Positions 33,173-48,141 of a stretch of 61,456 nucleotides of DNA are shown here, in pieces (positions within the stretch are counted from its first letter, which is position 1; every line of letters starts with the position of its first letter). The position numbers were made by a program, and so were the translations under genes. This DNA is from Bacillaceae bacterium OF18-1A (lineage in GTDB: Bacteria > Bacillota > Bacilli > Bacillales > Bacillaceae_G). The stretch covers positions 171,727-233,182 of the forward strand of contig JAQEWB010000005.1 in assembly GCA_027694045.1 (NCBI GenBank), in the 5' to 3' direction. The notes below the pieces were generated by a model. That model did not search any database. It was given only the letters and a program-made list of their open reading frames with translations, and was not told where the DNA came from.

Positions 33173-35251
33173 ATGGCAAGAGAGTTCTCTTTAGAAAACA
33201 CTCGTAATATTGGTATCATGGCTCACATCGATGCTGGTAAAACAACAGCAACTGAGCGTATTCTGTATTACACAGGACGTATTCATAAAATCGGTGAAAC
33301 TCACGAAGGTGCATCTCAGATGGACTGGATGGAGCAAGAGCAAGAGCGTGGTATCACAATTACTTCTGCTGCAACTACAGCACAATGGAAAGGTCATCGT
33401 GTAAACATCATTGACACTCCAGGACACGTAGATTTCACAGTAGAAGTAGAACGTTCTTTACGCGTACTTGATGGCGCGGTAGCAGTACTTGATGCACAAT
33501 CTGGTGTAGAACCACAAACAGAAACTGTTTGGCGTCAGGCTACTACTTACGGCGTACCTCGTATCGTATTCGTTAACAAAATGGATAAAATCGGTGCAGA
33601 TTTCTTATACTCTGTAGGAACAATCCACGATCGTTTACAAGCAAACGCACATCCAATTCAGTTACCAATCGGTGCTGAAGATGAGTTCAATGGTATCATT
33701 GATCTTGTTGAAGAATGTGCTTATATGTACGGTAACGATTTAGGAACAGACATTCAACGTGTTGAAATTCCTGAAGAGCACAAAGAATTAGCAGAAGAAT
33801 ACCGTGGAAAGCTTATTGAAGCGGTAGCTGAGCTTGATGAAGAAATGATGATGAAGTACCTAGAAGGTGAAGAAATCACTGTAGAAGAGCTTAAAGCTGG
33901 TATCCGTAAGGCTACAACTTCTGTAGAATTCTTCCCAGTAATCTGTGGTTCTGCATTCAAAAACAAAGGTGTTCAAATTCTGTTAGACGCAGTTATCGAC
34001 TACCTACCATCTCCATTAGACGTACCTGCTATTAAAGGTACTCTTCCGGATACAGATGAAGAAGTAGAACGTAAGTCTAGCGATGAAGAACCATTCGCAG
34101 CTTTAGCATTCAAAATCATGACTGACCCTTATGTTGGTAAGTTAACGTTCTTCCGTGTGTACTCTGGTGTGTTAAACTCTGGATCATACGTGAAAAACTC
34201 AACTAAAGGTAAGCGTGAGCGTGTAGGTCGTATCCTACAAATGCACGCTAACAGCCGTGAAGAGATTTCAACAGTTTACGCTGGTGATATCGCTGCTGCT
34301 GTAGGTTTAAAAGATACTACTACTGGTGATACTCTTTGTGACGAGAAGAGCCTTGTTATCCTTGAGTCTATGGAATTCCCAGAGCCAGTTATCTCTGTAG
34401 CTATCGAACCAAAATCAAAAGCTGACCAAGATAAAATGGGTACAGCATTATCTAAGCTTTCTGAAGAAGATCCAACATTCCGTGCTCACACTGACCAAGA
34501 AACTGGCCAAACAATCATCGCTGGTATGGGTGAACTTCACCTTGATATCATCGTTGACCGTATGCGCCGTGAATTCAAAGTTGAAGCAAACGTTGGTGCT
34601 CCTCAGGTAGCATACCGTGAGACTTTCCGCGCTGCTGCGAAAGTTGAAGGTAAGTTCGCTCGTCAATCTGGTGGACGTGGACAATTCGGTCACGTTTGGA
34701 TTGAGTTTGAACCTAACGAAGAAGGTAAAGGATTCGAATTCGAAAACAAGATCGTCGGTGGTGTAGTTCCACGTGAATACATCCCAGCTGTTGGAGCAGG
34801 TCTTGAAGATGCACTTAAAAATGGTGTACTAGCTGGTTATCCACTAGTTGACATTAAAGCTGCATTAGTTGACGGATCTTACCATGATGTCGATTCATCT
34901 GAGATGGCGTTCAAAATCGCTGCATCTATGGCACTTAAAGCTGCGGTTTCTAAATGTAGCCCAGTAATTCTTGAGCCAATGATGAAAGTTGAAGTTGTAA
35001 TTCCTGAAGAGTACATGGGTGACATTATGGGTGACGTAACATCTCGTCGTGGACGTGTAGAAGGTATGGAAGCTCGCGGTAACGCTCAAGTTGTTCGTGC
35101 TATGGTTCCACTTTCTGAAATGTTCGGTTATGCAACGTCATTACGTTCTAACACTCAAGGACGCGGAACATTCTCTATGGTGTTTGACCACTATGAAGAA
35201 GTACCAAAGTCTGTTTCTGAAGAAATTATCAAAAAAAATAAAGGTGAATAA
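33173..35251 (+). CDS. fusA: Elongation factor G
   Basis: 692 residues. The translocation GTPase: G1 AHIDAGKTT at 17-25, G2 with [13 protein letters not shown]3 DTPGH near 82, G4 NKMDK near 136, then domains II to V (C-terminal [17 protein letters not shown]). It moves tRNA and mRNA through the ribosome and helps recycle it. The ATG at 33173 follows GGAAGGAG; an in-frame ATG at 33152 overlaps that site. No fusidic-acid-type truncation is seen. Confidence 0.98.
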   Translation: MAREFSLENTRNIGIMAHIDAGKTTATERILYYTGRIHKIGETHEGASQMDWMEQEQERGITITSAATTAQWKGHRVNIIDTPGHVDFTVEVERSLRVLDGAVAVLDAQSGVEPQTETVWRQATTYGVPRIVFVNKMDKIGADFLYSVGTIHDRLQANAHPIQLPIGAEDEFNGIIDLVEECAYMYGNDLGTDIQRVEIPEEHKELAEEYRGKLIEAVAELDEEMMMKYLEGEEITVEELKAGIRKATTSVEFFPVICGSAFKNKGVQILLDAVIDYLPSPLDVPAIKGTLPDTDEEVERKSSDEEPFAALAFKIMTDPYVGKLTFFRVYSGVLNSGSYVKNSTKGKRERVGRILQMHANSREEISTVYAGDIAAAVGLKDTTTGDTLCDEKSLVILESMEFPEPVISVAIEPKSKADQDKMGTALSKLSEEDPTFRAHTDQETGQTIIAGMGELHLDIIVDRMRREFKVEANVGAPQVAYRETFRAAAKVEGKFARQSGGRGQFGHVWIEFEPNEEGKGFEFENKIVGGVVPREYIPAVGAGLEDALKNGVLAGYPLVDIKAALVDGSYHDVDSSEMAFKIAASMALKAAVSKCSPVILEPMMKVEVVIPEEYMGDIMGDVTSRRGRVEGMEARGNAQVVRAMVPLSEMFGYATSLRSNTQGRGTFSMVFDHYEEVPKSVSEEIIKKNKGE

Positions 35252-35294
35252 TTGATTTTTATCGATTGTTCAAGTATAACTACTTATGTAAGCT

Positions 35295-35324
35295 TAGAAA
35301 GTGAGACGCAAGTTTCACTTTCTA
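35295..35324 (+). promoter_or_regulatory. Perfect inverted repeat in the fusA-tuf spacer
   Basis: TAGAAAGTGA (35295-35304) and TCACTTTCTA (35315-35324) form a 10-bp stem with a 10-base loop, 45 bp before the tuf start. No T run follows, so it is more likely an mRNA-stability, processing or regulatory structure than a terminator. Confidence 0.5.
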
Positions 35325-35368
35325 GTCTGAATATAAAATAACCTATATAAACTAAGGAGGAATTTAGA

Positions 35369-36556
<1,188 letters not shown>

Positions 36557-36569
36557 TCTTAACTGATAT

Positions 36570-36602
36570 AAAAAACCCAAGGGATTTTCCCTTGGGTTTT
36601 TA
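36570..36602 (+). terminator. Terminator after tuf
   Basis: A 13-bp perfect stem (AAAAACCCAAGGG / CCCTTGGGTTTTT) with an ATTTT loop and terminal T run. It closes the str operon. Confidence 0.95.
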
Positions 36603-36642
36603 TTTGTATTTATATAATGAATAAGACAGTGTTTTTTATGTT

Positions 36643-36670
36643 TTGACGAGTTTCTTCTATAATATATAAA
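36643..36670 (+). promoter_or_regulatory. S10 superoperon promoter 1
   Basis: TTGACG (36643-36648), 16 bp and TATAAA (36665-36670). First of three promoter-like sequences in the 350-bp region between tuf and rpsJ, a region that otherwise contains no gene. Confidence 0.55.
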
Positions 36671-36722
36671 ATTGATCAAATAAAATCCAGAAACTGTAAA
36701 ATGAATTCTAGCAGATGAAAAC

Positions 36723-36751
36723 TTGAAATTATTTAAAGTGCCATGTATAAT
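36723..36751 (+). promoter_or_regulatory. S10 superoperon promoter 2
   Basis: TTGAAA (36723-36728), 17 bp and a consensus TATAAT (36746-36751). Confidence 0.7.
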
Positions 36752-36789
36752 AGCAAAAGTAGAGAAAAGCAGATGCAAACAAAAAGATG

Positions 36790-36818
36790 CTTGCATCTAG
36801 ACGAATAACATTGTATAA
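36790..36818 (+). promoter_or_regulatory. S10 superoperon promoter 3
   Basis: TTGCAT (36790-36795), 17 bp and a consensus TATAAT (36813-36818). It is closest to rpsJ and leaves an RNA leader of about 130 bases. Confidence 0.7.
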
Positions 36819-36825
36819 TAGACAA

Positions 36826-37262
<437 letters not shown>

Positions 37263-37296
37263 TTTATATAACTTAAAAATGTAGGAGGTGTAACTC

Positions 37297-37929
37297 ATGA
37301 CCAAAGGAATCTTAGGAAGAAAGATCGGTATGACTCAAGTATTTGCTGAGAACGGTGAGTTAATCCCAGTAACAGTTATCGCTGCTAATCCAAACGTTGT
37401 TCTTCAAAAGAAAACAACTGAAACTGATGGCTACAATGCAATCCAGTTAGGATTTGAAGATAAACGTGAAAAGTTAACTAACAAACCTGAACAAGGCCAC
37501 ACTGCCAAAGCATCTACAACTCCTAAGCGCTTCATTCGCGAAATCCGCGATGCAGACGTGGACGGATTAGAGGTTGGTCAAGAGGTAAAAGTTGACGTAT
37601 TCGCTACAGGTGAAATCGTTGATGTAACAGGAATTTCTAAAGGTAAAGGTTTCCAAGGTGTTATCAAACGCCACGGACAATCTCGCGGACCTATGTCTCA
37701 TGGTTCTCGCTATCACCGTCGTCCAGGTTCAATGGGCCCAGTTGCTCCGAACCGTGTATTCAAAGGCAAAAAACTTGCTGGACGTATGGGTGGAGACCAA
37801 GTTACTATCCAAAACTTAGAAATCGTTCAAGTTGACACTGAGCGCAACTTATTACTAGTAAAAGGTAACGTTCCAGGTGCTAAGAAATCTCTTGTAGTTG
37901 TTCAAGGCGCTGTGAAGGTTAGCAAATAA
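37297..37929 (+). CDS. rplC: Ribosomal protein uL3
   Basis: 210 residues. An early-assembly large-subunit protein near the peptidyl-transferase centre. It starts [16 protein letters not shown]; the extended loop with [22 protein letters not shown] sequence reaches the active centre. TAGGAGGTG precedes the ATG. It lies 34 bp after rpsJ. Confidence 0.97.
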
Positions 37930-37954
37930 TTCACAATAGGAAGGAGGAATTCCA

Positions 37955-38578
37955 ATGCCAAAAGTTACTGTATATAACCAAACTGGTTCACAGGTTGGTG
38001 AAATCGAATTAGCTGAAGCTATTTTCGGTATCGAACCAAATGAAGCTGTACTTTTCGAAGCTGTAATGATGCAACGTGCATCTTTACGTCAAGGTACACA
38101 CAAAGTAAAAACTCGCTCTGAAGTTCGCGGTGGTGGTCGTAAACCATGGCGTCAAAAAGGAACTGGACGTGCTCGTCAAGGGTCTATCCGCTCTCCTCAA
38201 TGGCGTGGTGGTGGTACGGTATTCGGACCTACACCAAGAAGCTATGCGTACAAACTTCCTAAGAAAGTTCGTCGTTTAGCAATCAAATCTGCATTAGCTA
38301 CTAAAGTAGTTGAGAACAACATTGTAGTTCTTGAAGACCTAGTGTTAAATGCACCAAAAACAAAAGACATGCTAGCAGTACTTAAAGGATTAACTGTTGA
38401 GAAGAAAGCTCTTATCGTAACTGCTGATGCAAACGAATCTGTAGAGTTATCTGCTCGCAATATCCCTGGAGTAACAGTAATCACTGCTGATGGCGTAAAC
38501 GTTTTAGACGTGCTTCATCATGATAAGCTAATCATGACAAAAGCGGCAGTGGAAAAAGTAGAGGAGGTGCTTGCATAA
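37955..38578 (+). CDS. rplD: Ribosomal protein uL4
   Basis: 207 residues. uL4 lines the exit tunnel and in some bacteria represses its own operon. The basic loop [19 protein letters not shown] near 60-80 is the tunnel extension; no macrolide-type change is evident. The gene ends in TAATG, sharing one base with rplW, so translation is coupled. Confidence 0.97.
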
Positions 38579-38868
38579 TGAGAGATCCTCGTGATATCAT
38601 TAAGCGCCCAGTTATCACTGAACGTTCTATGGAAATGATGGCTGAAAAAAAATACACGTTCGATGTGGACGTTAAATCTAATAAAACAGAAGTTAAAGAT
38701 GCTCTTGAAGCGATCTTTGGTGTTAAAGTAGAAAAAGTGAACATCATGAACTACAAGCCGAAAGCAAAACGCGTTGGTCGTCACGCTGGTTTTACTAGCC
38801 GTCGTCGTAAAGCAATCGTTAAGCTAACTGCTGACAGCAAAGAAATCGAAATCTTCCAAGGCGTTTAA
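38578..38868 (+). CDS. rplW: Ribosomal protein uL23
   Basis: 96 residues. It sits at the tunnel exit and is the docking site for trigger factor and SRP. It begins [18 protein letters not shown]. Its AGGAGG site lies inside the end of rplD and the genes overlap by one base. Confidence 0.97.
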
Positions 38869-38896
38869 TTCTTACTAAAGAAGGAGGGAAATTGAG

Positions 38897-39727
38897 ATGG
38901 GAATTAAAAAGTATAATCCAACTACTAACGGTCGTCGTAATATGACTACGAATGATTTCGCTGAAATCACGACTGACAGACCCGAAAAGTCATTACTTGC
39001 TCCTTTAAGCAAGAAGGCTGGTCGTAATAACCAAGGTAAAATTACTGTACGTCATCAAGGTGGCGGACATAAGCGTCAATACCGTATCATCGACTTTAAG
39101 CGTAACAAAGATGGAATTCCAGGACGCGTTGCTACGATCGAATACGATCCAAACCGCTCTGCGAATATCGCATTAATTAACTACGTTGACGGTGAAAAAC
39201 GTTACATTCTTGCTCCTAAATCTTTAGAAGTAGGTATGGAAGTTATGTCTGGCCCAGAAGCTGACATTAAAATCGGTAACGCATTACCATTAATCAACAT
39301 TCCAGTAGGTACTGTTGTTCATAACATCGAGCTTAAGCCTGGTCGTGGCGGACAATTAGTTCGTTCTGCTGGTACATCTGCTCAAGTACTTGGTAAAGAA
39401 GGTAAATACGTACTTGTACGTTTAACTTCTGGTGAAGTACGTCTTGTATTATCTGCTTGTCGCGCTTCAATCGGTCAAGTAGGTAACGAACAACATGAAC
39501 TTATCAAAATCGGTAAAGCAGGTCGCTCTCGCTGGTTAGGTAAACGCCCAACAGTTCGTGGTTCTGTAATGAACCCGGTTGATCACCCACACGGTGGTGG
39601 TGAAGGACGTTCTCCAATCGGACGTAAGTCTCCAATGTCTCCATGGGGTAAACCAACTCTTGGATTCAAGACTCGTAAGAAAAACAAAGCGTCTGACAAA
39701 TTTATCGTTCGTCGTCGTAAAAAATAA
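38897..39727 (+). CDS. rplB: Ribosomal protein uL2
   Basis: 276 residues. One of the most conserved large-subunit proteins, needed for subunit joining and peptidyl transfer. The [19 protein letters not shown] segment carries the conserved active-centre histidine. AAGGAGGGAAA precedes the ATG, 28 bp after rplW. Confidence 0.98.
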   Translation: MGIKKYNPTTNGRRNMTTNDFAEITTDRPEKSLLAPLSKKAGRNNQGKITVRHQGGGHKRQYRIIDFKRNKDGIPGRVATIEYDPNRSANIALINYVDGEKRYILAPKSLEVGMEVMSGPEADIKIGNALPLINIPVGTVVHNIELKPGRGGQLVRSAGTSAQVLGKEGKYVLVRLTSGEVRLVLSACRASIGQVGNEQHELIKIGKAGRSRWLGKRPTVRGSVMNPVDHPHGGGEGRSPIGRKSPMSPWGKPTLGFKTRKKNKASDKFIVRRRKK

Positions 39728-39787
39728 TGGGATTGTAGTACGGTTCATTTCTAGAACCGTACGCCAATCACGAAGGGAGGCACCAAA

Positions 39788-40066
39788 ATGGCTCGTAGCT
39801 TAAAAAAAGGACCATTTGTCGATGATCACTTAATGAGCAAAATGGAAAAATTAGTTGCATCTGAGCAAAAACAAGTTGTTAAAACTTGGTCTCGCCGTTC
39901 AACAATCTTCCCTCAGTTCATCGGACACACAATCGCTGTATATGATGGTCGTAAACACGTACCTGTGTACATCACTGAGGATATGGTTGGCCATAAGTTA
40001 GGTGAATTCGCACCAACTCGTACGTATAAAGGTCACCTTGCTGACGATAAGAAAACTAGAAGATAA
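39788..40066 (+). CDS. rpsS: Ribosomal protein uS19
   Basis: 92 residues. A 30S head protein in complex with S13, contacting the A-site finger. The [19 protein letters not shown] start and [16 protein letters not shown] segment are typical. GAAGGGAGG precedes the start. The stop overlaps an ATG at 40066, but the true rplV start is farther on. Confidence 0.97.
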
Positions 40067-40083
40067 TGAGAGGAGGCACTTCA

Positions 40084-40425
40084 ATGCAAGCTAAAGCAGT
40101 AGCGAGAACAGTTCGTATTGCTCCTCGTAAAGTTCGTTTAGTAGTAGACTTAATCCGAGGTAAGCAAGTGGGTGAAGCGATTGCTATCCTTAACCACACA
40201 CCAAAAACTGCTTCTCCAGTTGTAGAAAAAGTTTTAAAATCTGCAATCGCAAATGCAGAGCACAATTATGAGATGGATATTAACAACCTAGTTGTTGAAA
40301 AAGTTTTCGTTGACGAAGGTCCAACGTTAAAACGTTTCCGTCCACGTGCAATGGGTCGTGCAAGCCAAATTAACAAACGCACAAGCCACATCACAGTTGT
40401 GGTATCAGAAAAGAAGGAGGGATAA
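40084..40425 (+). CDS. rplV: Ribosomal protein uL22
   Basis: 113 residues. A tunnel-lining protein whose long beta hairpin ([23 protein letters not shown]) reaches into the exit tunnel. The ATG at 40084 follows GAGAGGAGGCAC and gives exactly the family length; the in-frame ATG at 40066 would start before its own ribosome site and overlap rpsS. No hairpin-loop change is evident. Confidence 0.96.
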
Positions 40426-40428
40426 TCG

Positions 40429-41714
<1,286 letters not shown>

Positions 41715-41734
41715 ATTGAGGGGAGGTTTGCATA

Positions 41735-41998
41735 GTGAGCGAACGTAACCAACGCAAAGTTTATACTGGTCGTGTAGTGTCTGACAAAATGGACAAAACG
41801 ATTACAGTTTTAGTTGAAACTTACAAAACTCATTCCTTGTACGGAAAACGTGTTAAGTATTCTAAGAAGTACAAAGCCCATGATGAGCAAAACCAAGCGA
41901 AACTTGGCGATATCGTAAAAATCATGGAAACTCGCCCGCTTTCTGCTACTAAGCGTTTCCGTTTAGTTGAAATCGTTGAAGAAGCGGTTATTATCTAA
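41735..41998 (+). CDS. rpsQ: Ribosomal protein uS17
   Basis: 87 residues. An early 30S protein binding 16S helices 7 and 11. The core is [17 protein letters not shown], and [14 protein letters not shown] residues appear as [19 protein letters not shown]. The start is GTG at 41735, after GAGGGGAGG. Confidence 0.96.
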
Positions 41999-42041
41999 AT
42001 AGACGAATCGGAATTTTTAGTCCGAAGGGAGGTTTCATAAC

Positions 42042-42410
42042 ATGATCCAACAAGAATCTCGTTTGAAAGTTGCTGACAACTCTGGTGCACGTGAACTTTT
42101 AACAATTAAAGTATTAGGCGGCTCTGGTCGTAAATATGCTAACATTGGTGATATTATCGTTGCTACGGTAAAACAAGCAACACCAGGTGGCGTTGTTAAA
42201 AAAGGTGACGTTGTTAAAGCAGTAGTAGTACGTACGAAGAGCGGAGCTCGTCGTCCGGACGGTTCTTACATCAGCTTTGATGAAAACGCAGCGGTTATCA
42301 TTAAAGACGATAAGAGCCCACGTGGTACTCGTATCTTCGGACCAGTAGCTCGTGAATTACGTGATAGCAACTTCATGAAGATCGTTTCTTTAGCTCCAGA
42401 AGTTCTATAA
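42042..42410 (+). CDS. rplN: Ribosomal protein uL14
   Basis: 122 residues. It lies at the subunit interface (bridge B8) with L19 and is bound by the silencing factor Rsf[21 protein letters not shown] and [14 protein letters not shown] are signature segments. GAAGGGAGG precedes the start. Confidence 0.97.
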   Translation: MIQQESRLKVADNSGARELLTIKVLGGSGRKYANIGDIIVATVKQATPGGVVKKGDVVKAVVVRTKSGARRPDGSYISFDENAAVIIKDDKSPRGTRIFGPVARELRDSNFMKIVSLAPEVL

Positions 42411-42448
42411 TTTAAGGTATTGCCTTGCTAAGGAGGTGCAGAATTAAG

Positions 42449-42760
42449 ATGCATGTAAAAAAAGGTGATAAAGTACAGGTAATCACTGGTAAAGACAAAG
42501 GAAAACAAGGCGTTATCCTTGTGGCTTTCCCAAAGCAAAACCGTGTTATCGTTGAGGGTGTCAACATCGTTAAGAAGCACTCTAAGCCATCTCAATTAAA
42601 TCCACAAGGTGGAATTATTACTAAAGAAGCACCTATTCACGTTTCTAACGTTATGATTTTAGATCCGAAAACAGGTGAACCTACTCGTGTAGGCTTCAAA
42701 GTAGAAGATGGTAAAAAAGTTCGTATTGCAAAAAAATCTGGTGAATTATTAGATAAATAA
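42449..42760 (+). CDS. rplX: Ribosomal protein uL24
   Basis: 103 residues with an N-terminal KOW motif ([19 protein letters not shown]). An assembly initiator for the large subunit. The ATG at 42449 follows AAGGAGGTG; an in-frame start at 42425 would come before it and lacks support. Confidence 0.97.
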   Translation: MHVKKGDKVQVITGKDKGKQGVILVAFPKQNRVIVEGVNIVKKHSKPSQLNPQGGIITKEAPIHVSNVMILDPKTGEPTRVGFKVEDGKKVRIAKKSGELLDK

Positions 42761-42786
42761 TTTTCTTAAGAAAGGAGGTCACTTCA

Positions 42787-43326
42787 TTGAATCGCCTTAA
42801 AGAGAAGTTCCAAAAGGAAATTACTCCTGCTCTAGTGAGCAAGTTTAACTATAAATCTGTGATGGAAGTACCGAAAATCGAAAAGATCGTAATCAACACT
42901 GGTGTTGGTGACGCGGTATCTAACTCAAAAGCTTTAGACAATGCAGTAGAAGAATTAACACAAATCGCAGGTCAAAAACCTGTTGTAACTCGTGCTAAAA
43001 AATCAATCGCTGGTTTCCGTCTTCGTGAAGGTATGCCAATCGGTGCGAAAGTAACTTTACGCGGCGAGCAAATGTATGAGTTCTTCGACAAATTAGTATC
43101 GGTTTCTTTACCACGTGTACGTGATTTCCGTGGTGTTTCTAAGAAATCATTCGATGGTCGTGGAAACTACACATTAGGTGTTAAAGAGCAACTTATTTTC
43201 CCTGAGATCGATTATGATAAAGTAAGCAAAGTCCGCGGTATGGACATCGTAATCGTTACTACAGCGAAAACTGATGAAGAAGCTCGTGAACTTTTAACAC
43301 AATTCGGTATGCCATTCCAAAAATAA
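42787..43326 (+). CDS. rplE: Ribosomal protein uL5
   Basis: 179 residues. It binds 5S rRNA and contacts the P-site tRNA. Signature segments are [14 protein letters not shown] and [21 protein letters not shown]. The start is TTG at 42787, eight bases after AAAGGAGG, giving the conserved MNRLKEKF N-terminus. Confidence 0.96.
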   Translation: MNRLKEKFQKEITPALVSKFNYKSVMEVPKIEKIVINTGVGDAVSNSKALDNAVEELTQIAGQKPVVTRAKKSIAGFRLREGMPIGAKVTLRGEQMYEFFDKLVSVSLPRVRDFRGVSKKSFDGRGNYTLGVKEQLIFPEIDYDKVSKVRGMDIVIVTTAKTDEEARELLTQFGMPFQK

Positions 43327-43545
<219 letters not shown>

Positions 43546-43574
43546 AACCCACAAATGGGAAGGAGGTAAAACAC

Positions 43575-43973
43575 ATGGTGATGACAGATCCAATTGCAGA
43601 CATGCTTACTCGCATCCGTAATGCGAACATGGTACGTCATGAGAAATTAGAGGTTCCTGCTTCTAAAATCAAAAAAGAGATCGCTGAACTTTTAAAACGT
43701 GAAGGTTTCATTCGTGATGTAGAATACATCGAGGATAACAAACAAGGTATCCTTCGTATTTTCCTGAAATATGGTGCAAACAATGAACGTGTAATCACTG
43801 GATTAAAACGTATCAGTAAACCTGGCTTACGCGTTTACGCTAAAGCTGATGAAGTACCACGTGTACTTAACGGATTAGGTATCGCTCTTGTTTCTACATC
43901 TAAGGGAGTAATGACAGACAAAGACGCTCGTCAATTACAAACTGGTGGAGAAGTAGTAGCATACGTTTGGTAA
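43575..43973 (+). CDS. rpsH: Ribosomal protein uS8
   Basis: 132 residues. A primary 16S binder and, in Gammaproteobacteria, the spc operon repressor. The [17 protein letters not shown] start and [13 protein letters not shown] motif are typical. The ATG at 43575 follows AAGGAGGTAAA; the longer in-frame start at 43539 overlaps rpsN. Confidence 0.97.
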
Positions 43974-44005
43974 TATATATTTAAAACGAACGGAGGTGTG
44001 ACCAC

Positions 44006-44545
44006 ATGTCTCGTATTGGTAAAAAGATTCTTGAAATCCCTGCAGGTGTTACTATTACAGTTGCAGAAGACAATACTGTAACAGTAAAAGGCCCTAAAGG
44101 TGAATTAACTCGTACTTTCAATGCTGATATGCTTATCAAAATTGAAGAGAATACATTAACAGTTGAGCGTCCATCTGAACAGAAGGAACACCGTGCATTA
44201 CACGGTACAACTCGTGCTTTAATCGGAAACATGGTTGAAGGTGTAACTGCAGGTTTCGCACGCGGACTTGAATTAGTCGGTGTTGGTTACCGTGCTCAAA
44301 AACAAGGTGATAAACTTGTATTAAGCGTAGGTTATTCTCATCCAGTAGAAATGACTCCGGAAGCAGGTCTTGAAGTTGAAGTACCTGCACCAACTAAAAT
44401 CGTAATTAAAGGTATCGACAAGCAACGTGTTGGCGAATTTGCTGCTAACATCCGTGCTGTCCGTGCTCCTGAGCCATATAAAGGTAAAGGTATTCGTTAC
44501 GAAGGCGAAGTTGTTCGTCGTAAAGAAGGTAAAACTGCTAAGTAA
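44006..44545 (+). CDS. rplF: Ribosomal protein uL6
   Basis: 179 residues in two repeated alpha-beta domains, near the GTPase-associated region. It starts [15 protein letters not shown]; the C-terminal [21 protein letters not shown] is intact. GGAGGTGTG precedes the ATG. Confidence 0.97.
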   Translation: MSRIGKKILEIPAGVTITVAEDNTVTVKGPKGELTRTFNADMLIKIEENTLTVERPSEQKEHRALHGTTRALIGNMVEGVTAGFARGLELVGVGYRAQKQGDKLVLSVGYSHPVEMTPEAGLEVEVPAPTKIVIKGIDKQRVGEFAANIRAVRAPEPYKGKGIRYEGEVVRRKEGKTAK

Positions 44546-44578
44546 ACCCGTTAGGTGAGAGAAAGGAGTGACAAGAAA

Positions 44579-44941
44579 ATGATCACTAAAGCTGATAAAA
44601 ACGCGACTCGTAAGAAAAGACATGCACGTGTACGTGCTAAACTTACTGGTACTGCAGAGCGTCCACGTTTAAACGTGTTCCGTTCTAACCAACATATTTA
44701 CGCTCAAGTTATTGATGATGTGAATGGTGTAACATTAGTAAGTGCATCTACTCTTGATAAAGACCTTGCTCTTAACGGTACTAGCAATACTGAAGCTGCT
44801 ACGAAAGTTGGAGAATCAGTTGCTAAGCGTGCTGTAGAGAAAGGCGTTAAAGAAGTAGTATTTGATCGCGGTGGTTACTTATACCATGGCCGTGTTAAAG
44901 CTCTAGCTGAAGCTGCTCGTGAGGCTGGATTACAATTTTAA
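44579..44941 (+). CDS. rplR: Ribosomal protein uL18
   Basis: 120 residues. It binds 5S rRNA with uL5. [21 protein letters not shown] is the basic N-terminal tail, and [25 protein letters not shown] closes the protein. The ATG at 44579 follows GAAAGGAGTG; the GTG at 44555 lies before that site. Confidence 0.96.
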   Translation: MITKADKNATRKKRHARVRAKLTGTAERPRLNVFRSNQHIYAQVIDDVNGVTLVSASTLDKDLALNGTSNTEAATKVGESVAKRAVEKGVKEVVFDRGGYLYHGRVKALAEAAREAGLQF

Positions 44942-44962
44942 TGGTCAAAGGAGGGAAAATTG

Positions 44963-45463
44963 ATGCATCGCATTGACCCAAGTAAATTAGAACTTGAAGA
45001 ACGTGTAGTTACGATAAATCGTGTCGCGAAAGTTGTTAAGGGTGGTCGTCGTTTCCGCTTTGCTGCACTAGTTGTAGTTGGCGATAAAAACGGTCATGTT
45101 GGATTCGGTACTGGTAAAGCACAAGAGGTACCAGACGCAATTCGCAAAGCTATCGAAGACGCTAAGAAAAACTTAATCGCTGTACCATTAGTTGGTACAA
45201 CAATTCCACACACAATCAACGGTCACTTTGGAGCTGGTGAAGTATTCTTAAAACCTGCTGCTGAAGGTACTGGTGTTATTGCTGGTGGACCTGTTCGTGC
45301 GGTTCTTGAATTAGCTGGTGTACAAGATATTCTTTCGAAATCTCTTGGTTCTAACACACCAATCAACATGATTCGCGCTACTGTGAACGGATTAAGCGAA
45401 CTTAAGCGCGCTGAAGATGTTGCAAAATTACGCGGTAAATCTGTAGAAGAGCTACTAGGTTAA
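44963..45463 (+). CDS. rpsE: Ribosomal protein uS5
   Basis: 166 residues. It lies at the mRNA entry and affects decoding. The loop [15 protein letters not shown], where spectinomycin-resistance mutations occur, looks wild type. The TTG at 44960 directly precedes the ATG at 44963; the ATG gives the family length and suitable spacing from AAAGGAGGG. Confidence 0.96.
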
Positions 45464-45476
45464 GGAGGGAAAACAA

Positions 45477-45659
45477 ATGGCGAAAAAGTTAGAAATTACC
45501 CTCACTCGTAGTGTAATTGGTCGTCCACAAGATCAACGTGCGACGGTAGAAGCTTTAGGTCTTAAAAAGTTGAATTCAACTGTAGTTAAGGAAGAAACTC
45601 CTGCTATTCTTGGTATGATCAACAAAGTTTCTCACCTTATAACTGTAAAAGAAGCTTAA
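45477..45659 (+). CDS. rpmD: Ribosomal protein uL30
   Basis: 60 residues, the short bacterial form without extensions. [25 protein letters not shown] is the typical N-terminal strand and helix. AAGGAGGGAAA precedes the ATG, 13 bp after rpsE. Confidence 0.96.
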   Translation: MAKKLEITLTRSVIGRPQDQRATVEALGLKKLNSTVVKEETPAILGMINKVSHLITVKEA

Positions 45660-45692
45660 GGATAACTCATTAATATAAGGAGGTGCCTGGGA

Positions 45693-46133
45693 ATGAAACT
45701 TCATGAATTAAAACCTGCAGAAGGTTCTCGTAAAGTACGTAACCGTGTCGGTCGTGGTATCGGTTCTGGTAACGGTAAAACTGCTGGTAAAGGTCATAAA
45801 GGACAAAACGCACGTTCTGGCGGCGGTGTTCGTCTTGGCTTCGAAGGTGGTCAAACTCCATTATTCCGTCGTTTACCAAAACGCGGCTTCACAAACATTA
45901 ACCGTAAAGAGTTTGCTATTGTAAACTTAACAACGTTAAACCGTTTTGAAGATGGTACAGAAGTAACACCTGAATTATTGCTGGAAACTGGCGTTATCAG
46001 CAAGTTAAACGACGGTGTTAAAATTCTTGCAAGCGGAGCAGTAGAGAAAAAACTAACTGTTAAAGCGCACAAGTTCTCTTCAAGTGCTAAAGAAGCAATT
46101 GAAGCAGCTGGCGGATCAGTTGAGGTGATCTAA
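45693..46133 (+). CDS. rplO: Ribosomal protein uL15
   Basis: 146 residues. A glycine- and arginine-rich N-terminal tail ([20 protein letters not shown]) threads into 23S rRNA. It shares one base with secY (TAATG), with a likely ribosome site inside its last codons (GTTGAGGTG). Confidence 0.97.
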   Translation: MKLHELKPAEGSRKVRNRVGRGIGSGNGKTAGKGHKGQNARSGGGVRLGFEGGQTPLFRRLPKRGFTNINRKEFAIVNLTTLNRFEDGTEVTPELLLETGVISKLNDGVKILASGAVEKKLTVKAHKFSSSAKEAIEAAGGSVEVI

Positions 46134-47434
46134 TGTTTCGTACAATCTCCAACTTTATGCGCGTTGCTGAGATAAGACGTAAAATATTATTCACTTTAGC
46201 GATGTTAATCGTATTCAGGATTGGCACGTTTATCCCCGTGCCATTTACAAATGGAGACGTACTGAAGGCACAAGATCAATTAAATGCTTTAGGTATCCTA
46301 AATACATTTGGCGGTGGAGCCTTGAAAAACTTCTCCATCTTTGCGATGGGAATCATGCCGTATATTACAGCATCCATCATCGTGCAATTATTGCAGATGG
46401 ATGTTGTTCCTAAATTTTCGGAATGGTCGAAGCAAGGTGAAATGGGCCGTCGTAAACTAACACAATTTACGCGTTACTTTACAATTGTTCTTGCGTTTAT
46501 TCAGGGGTTTGGTATGTCAATCGGTTTTAACGGTATGGTAGGTGGGCAATTAATTTTGAATCCAGGTTGGAGCACTTATTTATACATTGCTACGGTACTG
46601 ACTGCTGGTACTGCATTTTTAATGTGGTTAGGTGAACAGATTACAGCTAAAGGTGTAGGTAATGGTATTTCCATCCTTATCTTTGGTGGTATTGCCGCAG
46701 CGATCCCAAGTGTTATATCTCAAGTGTATCAGCAACAGTTTCAAAATATCGGAGATCAATTGTTCATGAGTATCGTTAAAGTTGCATTGATCTTACTAGC
46801 TGTGCTAGCAGTTATTGTGGGTGTTATTTTCATCCAACAAGCTGTTAGAAAGATCCCAATTCAATATGCGAAGCGTGTAACAGGAGGAAATGGTGGTTAT
46901 GCTGGAGCACAAAACACACATTTACCCCTCAAGGTAAATAGTGCTGGTGTTATTCCAGTAATTTTTGCTGTTTCATTCTTAATTACGCCTCCAACTATTG
47001 CACAGTTCTTCCCGGATCATGATATATCGCAGTGGATTATTGCAAACTTTAACTATTCTCACCCAGTGGGAATGATCATATATGTTGCGCTCATTGTAGC
47101 CTTCACATACTTCTATGCATTTGTTCAGGTTAATCCAGAACAGATGTCAGAGAATCTAAACAAGCAAGGTGGATATGTTCCAGGTATTCGTCCGGGTAAG
47201 AATACGGAACAATATCTAACAAAAATCTTGTATCGTTTGACCTTTGTAGGATCAATTTTCCTAGCAGCGATTGCAATCTTACCAGTTATCTTTACGAAAT
47301 TGGGAAATCTTCCGCCATCTGCACAGATCGGTGGAACGAGTATGTTAATCGTTGTCGGCGTTGCTTTAGAAACAATGAAGCAGCTAGAAAGCCAACTGGT
47401 AAAACGCCATTACAAAGGGTTTATCAAGCAGTGA
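46133..47434 (+). CDS. secY: SecY, protein-conducting channel
   Basis: 433 residues with ten expected membrane helices. It forms the Sec channel with SecE (gene at 19948) and SecG. The plug region GGGALKNFSIFAMGIMPYITAS and the cytoplasmic loops carrying GQLILNPGW-type and RPGKNTEQYL segments are conserved. The one-base overlap with rplO ties channel production to ribosome production. Confidence 0.98.
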   Translation: MFRTISNFMRVAEIRRKILFTLAMLIVFRIGTFIPVPFTNGDVLKAQDQLNALGILNTFGGGALKNFSIFAMGIMPYITASIIVQLLQMDVVPKFSEWSKQGEMGRRKLTQFTRYFTIVLAFIQGFGMSIGFNGMVGGQLILNPGWSTYLYIATVLTAGTAFLMWLGEQITAKGVGNGISILIFGGIAAAIPSVISQVYQQQFQNIGDQLFMSIVKVALILLAVLAVIVGVIFIQQAVRKIPIQYAKRVTGGNGGYAGAQNTHLPLKVNSAGVIPVIFAVSFLITPPTIAQFFPDHDISQWIIANFNYSHPVGMIIYVALIVAFTYFYAFVQVNPEQMSENLNKQGGYVPGIRPGKNTEQYLTKILYRLTFVGSIFLAAIAILPVIFTKLGNLPPSAQIGGTSMLIVVGVALETMKQLESQLVKRHYKGFIKQ

Positions 47435-47478
47435 GTAAGTGGGAAGAATTGTCTTCCCTACATGCTCATGTACTCTGA

Positions 47479-48140
<662 letters not shown>

Positions 48141-48141
<1 letters not shown>

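Noticed and set aside
44555..44578. Longer GTG start for uL18
   Set aside because: It precedes the GAAAGGAG ribosome site that serves the ATG at 44579.
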